26,248 nt of DNA from positions 1 through 26,248 of the forward strand of contig CAYUBI010000020.1 in the NCBI GenBank assembly GCA_964443005.1, given 5' to 3'. Position numbers and translations under genes: made by a program. Source of the DNA: CAYUBI01 sp964443005. Lineage in GTDB: Bacteria; Margulisbacteria; Riflemargulisbacteria; GWF2-35-9; CAYUBI01. Below, piece after piece: positions 24,132-26,248 of the stretch; the first letter of the stretch is position 1, and every line of letters begins with the position of its first letter. The notes beneath the pieces were generated by a model, which did not search any database, had not been told where the DNA came from, and saw only the letters and a program-made list of their open reading frames with translations.

Positions 24132-24434
24132 ATGTCACAGCAGTCAACTCATAGTGTTTTGGTTGATTATGATTCTGGTTTTTCGCTGACCCAGGCGTCA
24201 TCTTCCATAGAGCAAGAGGATCATGCTAAGCAAGCAGCTATTGAACGGTTTTTAGCGAAAAAAGCTCGTAAGCGAGCTTTAGAACAGCGGTTATACAAAA
24301 CGATTATTGCTTTAGCACGAGCACATTTGCAGCTTCGTAGCGTAGATGATGCGCAAAAAGGAAGTATTTTGTCGCGAATTTCTTTTTTGGAAGCAGAGCG
24401 TGCAGCTTTAGTGGGTGGAATTAGTATGATTTGA
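24132..24434 (+). CDS. Small helical protein of unknown function
   Basis: This is a 100-residue protein I do not recognise. The N-terminal third is Ser/Thr/Gln-rich. The rest is predicted helical and charged, with a K-K-A-R-K-R-A-L-E-Q-R basic stretch (about 43-54) and an A-E-R-A-A-L helix near the end. There is no signal peptide and there are no membrane segments. GGAGGT lies six bases before the ATG, a good ribosome binding site, which supports a real gene. It follows the nif3-like gene by 57 bp and may be co-transcribed. Its stop codon lies in the left arm of the inverted repeat at 24431-24468. Confidence 0.7.
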   Translation: MSQQSTHSVLVDYDSGFSLTQASSSIEQEDHAKQAAIERFLAKKARKRALEQRLYKTIIALARAHLQLRSVDDAQKGSILSRISFLEAERAALVGGISMI

Positions 24435-24468
24435 TATTAACGCAAGCGGATACGTGCGTTAATATCAA
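24431..24468. terminator. Perfect 14-bp inverted repeat, likely bidirectional terminator
   Basis: TTGATATTAACGCA (24431-24444) pairs perfectly with TGCGTTAATATCAA (24455-24468) around a 10-base loop. It sits between convergent genes and overlaps one stop codon. No long T tract follows on either strand, so a terminator call is from position and stem strength. Confidence 0.55.
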
Positions 24469-24492
24469 TCAATTGTATTAATTCGTAATTGT

Positions 24493-25512
24493 TTAAAATT
24501 CAATCGCCATTCCAATATCAAACATCAGATTAGCATTTTGTACATGCTGTAAATGTGAAAACGGTGTATAAGTTAGTTGCTCTGGAGTGTAGGTAATGCC
24601 ATTTTCAATAACCTTAGTAAGTCGATAACTTGGATAAAAGACATAAGCAAAATTACCAGAAAAAACAACATTTTCTAAAAACAAAAATCGCTTGTATGTA
24701 GCAGTAGCTGTAATAATAAATTTGTAACCAGCTTCATTATCGTAGTAATAAGTACTTGTAATAAAACCATTTACATTTCTTGTTAGCAACGGAGCCATTG
24801 CATACTCGATGCCGCCCCCTAAACGAATTGCTAAATCATAAGTTCCTAAAAATAAGGTTTGCATGTTAGGGTTGTTATAAATATTTTGCATAATTGATAG
24901 GAAAATAACAGAGTTATCAAAATAACAGTTAACAACGGATGAGCTAAATTGTTGAAAGCGGTGAGATAAGAAAAAACCAATTTCCCAAGATAAGTAAGGA
25001 TTAATATAGTCGCCATATCCTACGCCATAATTGAATATAGTAGGAACTATTGTCATTTCTTCTCCTGTAGAAGAATAAATCATCATACGTATTGGGGCGG
25101 CTCTACTTACACCAAAAATTCCCTTAAAATAGTGATTAGGTTTTTCAGGTATGATGGATGATTGTATTTGATTTTGAGTTTGTTCATTGTTTCTACCCAT
25201 GATTTGGTCTAGATCATCGTTAACAGTAACAACTGTGTTCGAAATTGGTTTTTGATATTCATTGTTTGTAGGATTTTTCAGCTCATTGATGATATTTGTC
25301 GCAACAATGCGATCTGCTGCTGTATAAAATTCCTTTTTGATTTTGTTTCGACTTATTTGTTGGTTAATTCCGTTGATTGCAAGTATGACAACCTCTTTAT
25401 CTTCTTTAATTAAGGGTCCTTTCATAGTTTGCCCATTTGTTAAGATGAGTGTTAGGCAATTTGTTAAAGAAAATAGAAAAAAAAACGCAACAATTTTTGT
25501 AATATTAGACAT
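24493..25512 (-). CDS. Outer-membrane beta-barrel protein with small Sm-like N-terminal domain
   Basis: This 339-residue protein has a signal peptide. L-T-N-C at 16-19 is a poor lipobox because Asn precedes Cys, so either a lipoprotein or ordinary signal cleavage is possible. Residues about 20-62 (L-T-N-G-Q-T-M-K-G-P-L-I, then I-S-R-N-K-I-K-K-E-F) resemble the small beta domain found in membrane-linked proteins of bacteria with large secretomes. An Asn/Gln-rich linker follows (about 75-120). From about 128 on, Tyr/Phe-rich alternating strands and a C-terminal phenylalanine (A-I-E-F) indicate an outer-membrane barrel. The function is unknown. GGAGGT lies eight bases before the ATG. Confidence 0.7.
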   Translation of the reverse strand: MSNITKIVAFFFLFSLTNCLTLILTNGQTMKGPLIKEDKEVVILAINGINQQISRNKIKKEFYTAADRIVATNIINELKNPTNNEYQKPISNTVVTVNDDLDQIMGRNNEQTQNQIQSSIIPEKPNHYFKGIFGVSRAAPIRMMIYSSTGEEMTIVPTIFNYGVGYGDYINPYLSWEIGFFLSHRFQQFSSSVVNCYFDNSVIFLSIMQNIYNNPNMQTLFLGTYDLAIRLGGGIEYAMAPLLTRNVNGFITSTYYYDNEAGYKFIITATATYKRFLFLENVVFSGNFAYVFYPSYRLTKVIENGITYTPEQLTYTPFSHLQHVQNANLMFDIGMAIEF

Positions 25513-25620
25513 TTTTCGTAACCTCCATAATAATTTTAGTTTATACTTCGACAGTGTTCACCAACCTTTCTTTATAATGATTTGCTGATCCACCCGGTGA
25601 GCGTTCACATAGGAGATACT

Positions 25621-25646
25621 GTCTTTGGCCCCTCGCTTGAGGAGAC
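25621..25646. other. Bulged hairpin in the intergenic region
   Basis: GTCT (25621-25624) and CCTC (25631-25634) pair with GAGG-AGAC (25639-25646). A six-base bulge TTGGCC interrupts the 5' side and the loop is GCTT. A second small hairpin, GTGA-GCGT-TCAC, lies at 25597-25608. Confidence 0.5.
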
Positions 25647-25749
25647 ATTTGCTTGCCATGATATAGTCCAATCTTCACTCAATCAACCATCGTCAATCGA
25701 AGACCGAATATTCCGCATATAAATTCACTCTACCCTGTTGCCACAACTC

Positions 25750-25830
25750 CAGCTGCGCCTAACGAGAACCGGTCCCCTCCAGGGCGGGGCCGCGGCGCAC
25801 TTCGCAACCCCGAGGGCTATCAAGGGGTGG
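25750..25830. ncRNA. Candidate structured RNA: GC-rich folded island
   Basis: Stem 1 pairs TGCGCC (25754-25759) with GGCGCA (25794-25799). Nested inside it, stem 2 pairs CGG-CCCC (25770-25772, 25774-25777) with GGGG-CCG (25786-25792), with one bulged T (25773) and an eight-base loop. Stem 3 pairs ACCCC (25807-25811) with GGGGT (25824-25828). In AT-rich genomes such GC islands often mark structured RNAs. The strand is undetermined. No tRNA, tmRNA, RNase P or SRP RNA signature was found. It directly abuts the 3' end of the partial gene at 25832. Confidence 0.4.
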
Positions 25831-25831
25831 G

Positions 25832-26248
25832 TCACAGCCACTTCCAATTACTTGGCTTCCCCTGCTTGTACAGCTGTTTTTGCTCTTCTAGGTAGACGGA
25901 GAAGGGTACAACACTATACTGTGGTGGCTGTTCTTTAATTTGAATCCTTACAAACCGTGGTTGGAATTTTACTGATTTTCCATGTTGTTGCCGTTCTTTT
26001 ATTAAATCAAAAAAATAATTACCATCACCACAAACAATGTATCCAACGCTATTTTCTATTATATTTAATTTTTCCACTAAAATTTGCTGAACTTCCTTAT
26101 ATTTATGCAAATCTTTTGCTGTATAATATAGCGCTTTAAAGGAATTATTACTATTTTGCTCTGTTAAATCCTTCAAATCTGCACTGGTTACAGCCCCGAT
26201 AATATTTAACGAACCAATTTGTTCTGCTGGTAGTTTTGTAAGATCTAC
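25832..26248 (-). CDS. Unrecognised protein, 5' end beyond window (partial)
   Basis: The minus-strand frame is open from the window edge (26248) to a TGA at 25832-25834, giving the last 138 residues of a protein. I do not recognise the family. It has no signal peptide in view and looks soluble: mixed charged and hydrophobic, with A-L-Y-Y-T-A-K-D-L-H-K-Y-K, V-G-Y-I-V-C-G-D-G-N-Y-F-F-D-L-I-K-E-R and F-Q-P-R-F-V-R-I-Q-I. It ends in a Lys/Trp-rich tail (N-W-K-W-L). It lies beside the GC-rich island, so the 3' end of its transcript may contain that structure. Base use matches the AT-rich neighbours until the last few codons. Confidence 0.55.
   Translation of the reverse strand, partial: VDLTKLPAEQIGSLNIIGAVTSADLKDLTEQNSNNSFKALYYTAKDLHKYKEVQQILVEKLNIIENSVGYIVCGDGNYFFDLIKERQQHGKSVKFQPRFVRIQIKEQPPQYSVVPFSVYLEEQKQLYKQGKPSNWKWL

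Larger units (their letters stand above)
25513..25831. other. Intergenic region with hairpins and a GC-rich island
   Basis: No coding sequence is convincing across these roughly 320 bp. They hold small hairpins at 25597-25608 and 25621-25646, and a GC-rich folded block from about 25750 to 25830 listed separately. Base composition changes sharply from the AT-rich surroundings. Confidence 0.7.

Noticed and set aside
25660..25669. GATATAGTCC resembles the S element of a group I intron
   Set aside because: The pairing partner expected in the R element (a GACTA-type sequence) is absent upstream, so helix P7 cannot form. A ten-base match alone is weak.
25560..25860. tRNA, tmRNA, RNase P RNA or SRP RNA gene
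   Set aside because: None of the conserved boxes of these RNAs could be found on either strand.
25741..25870. GC island as the guide RNA of an IscB/TnpB-type element
   Set aside because: No IscB or TnpB reading frame lies on either side, and the adjacent partial protein has no RuvC or HNH motif that I can see.

Overview
The window reads as a chromosomal segment of an AT-rich, diderm (outer-membrane-bearing) bacterium. Most genes have no match I can name to species. The mixture of bacterial housekeeping genes, signal-peptide proteins ending in beta-barrels or a FlgD/T9SS-like C-terminal module, 'GNVGIGTTSP' fibre proteins and 'TANYA' repeat proteins is the kind of content I associate with uncultured lineages such as Margulisbacteria or Elusimicrobia. 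That placement is inference only. A run of Ns at 381-390 shows the sequence is a scaffold.

Region 1 (1-7350): two paralogous secreted fibre-like genes flank the DNA-end-processing nuclease genes sbcD and sbcC. The first fibre gene is cut by the window edge and ends in a peptidase S74 intramolecular chaperone. The second has the same N-terminal module but a different C-terminus. A 40-bp exact piece of the second gene sits just after it as a gene remnant, next to a small GIY-YIG protein gene.

Region 2 (7437-13864): a class A penicillin-binding protein runs convergent to a minus-strand translation operon: HicB-like gene, thrS, infC, rpmI, rplT, bifunctional nuclease. infC has no ATG/GTG/TTG start that would give a full IF-3. 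A strong Shine-Dalgarno places its start at an ATC codon. ThrRS lacks the N-terminal TGS domain. A sigma70-type promoter is visible in front of the HicB-like gene.

Region 3 (13865-20506): four closely spaced minus-strand genes, all with signal peptides: a 1120-residue TANYA-repeat protein with a probable C1q-like head, a cadherin/Ig-like protein with a T9SS/FlgD-like end, a small lipoprotein and a PorV/PorQ-like barrel. They look like one cell-surface operon.

Region 4 (20632-25512): a MiaB without its TRAM domain, divergent from a dgt-nif3-like pair, a small helical protein of unknown function, a perfect 14-bp inverted repeat, and a convergent outer-membrane barrel gene with a small Sm-like N-terminal domain.

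Region 5 (25513-26248): a roughly 320-bp gap holding several hairpins and a strikingly GC-rich, foldable island of about 85 bp (candidate structured RNA), then the 3' part of an unrecognised minus-strand gene running off the window.
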